Positions 6,035 through 7,241 of a stretch of 7,241 bases of DNA are shown piece by piece. How positions within the stretch are numbered: position 1 is the stretch's first letter; each line of letters starts with the position of its first letter. Source of the stretch: Chromatiales bacterium (GTDB lineage Bacteria > Pseudomonadota > Gammaproteobacteria > Thiohalomonadales > Thiohalomonadaceae); contig JAOTST010000073.1 in NCBI GenBank assembly GCA_029864785.1, forward strand, positions 1-7,241. Reading direction: 5' to 3'. The notes beneath the pieces were generated by a model. The model worked only from the letters and a program-made list of their open reading frames with translations, was not told where the DNA came from and made no database searches. The position numbers were made by a program, and so were the translations under genes.

Positions 6035-7033
6035 ATGAACATACCAACATCACAGAGCCAAAGGAATCTTTTACCTTCTATTCTGGCTTTACAAAACCGG
6101 GAAAATACAACCGCATTTCCACCTAGAGCACCCTCTCAGCAACGTGAACGCATGCTTACTCCCGGTAACCCAAGAGCTGAAATCAATCGGCCAGATCACT
6201 CTCCCGGACGAATACCTATATCAGCACCATTCCCAAATAATCCCCATCCCTCTGCGACCATCGCTGAAGATGATACTGCGATGCTCGAAGATCTGAATGA
6301 AATTAACAAACGTGTCAACAACTCTAGAGAGATTCATCTGCTTCGGGCAGCTGGATTTATTCATGATAAAAGTAGTCAAGACAATGTTGACCATAAAAGA
6401 GAACAGGTTGAACTCGAATCTAATGTCCAGAAACCTACCACTGAGGATAGAACTGATCAAAAATTTACAGTCAACATCAATGTGTTGCAACAACGTCAGG
6501 ATACTGTTCAAAAAATTGAAATAAAGCAACCCAAAAAATCTGATCCTCTTGCTTTAGACTTAGATGGAAATGGCCTTGAAACAACAGGATTGAAAAATGG
6601 GATCTATTTTGATATTGATGGTGATGGCATAACTGACCGCACCAGCTTTATCAGTGGTGGCGATGCCTTTGTTGCTCTCGACCGCAATGAAAATGGCATA
6701 ATCGATAGCGGTAAGGAACTCTTTGGTGACCAGAATGGGGATATGAACGGATATGAAGCGCTATCGCGTTATGATAACAACCTTGATGGTGTAATAGATA
6801 AAGGTGATGCCATCTTTAATCAATTGCGTCTACTAACCGTTAACAGCGAGGGTACCCAACAGCTACGCACTCTCAATGAATCAGGTATCTCATCAATTTC
6901 TGTTAATTACGCTAACCATGATAAAGCGTTAAATCAGTATGACAGCGTTATGCAAATTTCTACATTTGAAAGAGATGATGGTAGTAAGGGAGATAGTGGG
7001 GATATTCTTCTTGGATATAATAGCCATGCCTAG
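6035..7033 (+). CDS. EF-hand/RTX-associated calcium-binding-domain protein
   Basis: 332 residues from ATG 6035. Residues 1-75 are rich in Pro, Arg, Asn, Gln and Ser and look disordered; 76-165 are polar and probably helical. From 170 it becomes the Asp/Gly/Asn-rich domain often found at the ends of RTX or VCBS proteins: PLALDLDGNGLETTGLKNG, FDIDGDGITD, then two EF-hand-like loops. Loop one is D216-x-N218-x-N220-G-I-I-D224, with Lys where an acidic twelfth residue would be. Loop two is canonical: D247-x-N249-x-D251-G-V-I-D255-x-x-D258. The nonapeptide GGxGxDxxx RTX repeats are absent, as is any signal peptide or membrane helix, and the usual second WRDxNGDG loop after LRLL is lost. The start is set by AGGGGA. 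It is divergent from fliK and carries a possible FliA promoter. Calcium binding is well supported; export through the flagellar apparatus or a regulatory role is speculation. It is the last gene before the IS. Confidence 0.85.
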   Translation: MNIPTSQSQRNLLPSILALQNRENTTAFPPRAPSQQRERMLTPGNPRAEINRPDHSPGRIPISAPFPNNPHPSATIAEDDTAMLEDLNEINKRVNNSREIHLLRAAGFIHDKSSQDNVDHKREQVELESNVQKPTTEDRTDQKFTVNINVLQQRQDTVQKIEIKQPKKSDPLALDLDGNGLETTGLKNGIYFDIDGDGITDRTSFISGGDAFVALDRNENGIIDSGKELFGDQNGDMNGYEALSRYDNNLDGVIDKGDAIFNQLRLLTVNSEGTQQLRTLNESGISSISVNYANHDKALNQYDSVMQISTFERDDGSKGDSGDILLGYNSHA

Positions 7034-7063
7034 CCATTACCCGATCCATCCCTTTTAAATTCT

Positions 7064-7090
7064 AAAAAAAACCCATGAAAGATCATGGGT
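7064..7090 (-). terminator. Intrinsic terminator reading on the minus strand
   Basis: A perfect 8-bp stem ACCCATGA (7071-7078) / TCATGGGT (7083-7090) encloses a 4-nt loop. On the minus strand it is followed by eight T residues (7071-7064), the classic order. On the plus strand the T tract is missing (ACAATAAGGG follows), so it would stop transcription coming from the right, not that of the Ca-binding gene, although the hairpin might still stabilise the latter's mRNA 3' end. Confidence 0.75.
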
Positions 7091-7142
7091 ACAATAAGGG
7101 AACATTTGGCAGAATGAGCTTCCCCCAATATAACGGATGGAT

Positions 7143-7241
7143 TTAGTGAGAGGCATATCTCTCTTCGTATTCCACTGGGCTTAAATAGCCCAAATACGAA
7201 TGACGTCTCCGTCTATTGTAAAAAATTTCAATGTACTCAAA
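7143..7241 (-). CDS. IS3-family transposase OrfB, C-terminal end (partial)
   Basis: The last 32 codons of a DDE transposase run in from the right edge and end at TAA (7145-7143). The sequence has the diagnostic tail of IS3-family OrfB: FYNRRRRHSYLGYLSP followed by VEYEERY. The catalytic DDE residues and OrfA lie outside the window. In intact members OrfB is made as an OrfAB fusion by programmed -1 frameshifting. The coding segment also holds a long potential hairpin (7164-7200). Confidence 0.93.
   Translation of the reverse strand, partial: FEYIEIFYNRRRRHSYLGYLSPVEYEERYASH
7164..7200 (-). repeat. Long inverted repeat inside the transposase 3' end
   Basis: TTCGTATT (7164-7171) pairs with AATACGAA (7193-7200), and TGGGCT (7176-7181) pairs with AGCCCA (7187-7192). 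The loop is TAAAT and a 4-nt CCAC bulge lies on one side, giving 14 bp of perfect pairing. It encodes conserved residues, so part of the symmetry may come from codon constraint. No T tract follows on either strand. Confidence 0.6.

Larger units (their letters stand above)
7115..7241 (-). mobile_element. IS3-family insertion sequence, right-end fragment (truncated by window)
   Basis: The transposase C-terminus is followed on the minus strand by about 28 bp ending in GGGGGAAGCTCA. Read on the plus strand, the presumed terminal repeat begins TGAGCTTCCCCCAATA at 7115, with the TG...CA tips usual in this family. The bases just outside (GAA or AGAA, 7111-7114) would be one copy of the 3-4 bp target duplication. 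The other end lies beyond the window, so neither the boundary nor intactness can be confirmed. Confidence 0.75.

Noticed and set aside
6221..6529. Open frames opposite and out of frame within the Ca-binding gene
   Set aside because: No recognisable domain, no ribosome site, and they lie over the low-complexity AT-rich part of a clearly real gene.
1..7241. CRISPR array, tRNA, rRNA, riboswitch or defence island
   Set aside because: No regularly spaced direct repeats, cloverleaf or rRNA-like sequence, and no defence-type proteins were seen; all frames of size are accounted for.

Overview
The window looks like the chromosome of a flagellated Gram-negative bacterium, most likely a gammaproteobacterium of moderate to low GC. 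The evidence is a FliK-type hook-length protein paired with a FlhB-C-like protein, the N-terminal style of RsgA, and an IS3-family insertion sequence. The organism call rests on protein style only; no rRNA, tRNA or other taxonomic marker is present.

Layout from left to right: (1) the 3' part of an EamA/DMT-type membrane transporter on the plus strand, cut by the window edge. (2) A two-gene minus-strand operon: a pyridoxamine-phosphate-oxidase-like flavoprotein overlapping the start of rsgA, a ribosome-assembly GTPase. rsgA runs tail-to-tail into the transporter with 3 bp between stop codons. (3) A short divergent promoter region (2363-2446) with a perfect TATAAT box on the minus strand and a TATAGT box on the plus strand, next to a small palindrome. 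(4) A plus-strand B12-binding radical SAM enzyme with a DUF4080-like C-terminus. (5) Tail-to-tail with it, a minus-strand operon of a FliK-like protein followed by a 100-aa stand-alone homologue of the FlhB cytoplasmic domain. (6) Divergent from fliK, a gene for a calcium-binding (EF-hand/RTX-associated type) protein without RTX repeats or signal peptide, preceded by a possible flagellar sigma-28 promoter, a cluster of GATAT words and a good ribosome binding site. (7) A minus-oriented intrinsic terminator, then the terminus of an IS3-family element whose transposase 3' end runs off the right edge.

Most of the window is ordinary core-type genes in compact convergent and divergent pairs. The part most worth a second look is the right half. 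There, a FliK-like protein with three tandem N-terminal beta-rich repeats, a cleavage-site-less FlhB-C homologue and a divergent Ca-binding protein with a candidate sigma-28 promoter could form a small flagellum-linked export-control module. That linkage is inference from position and motifs, not proven.
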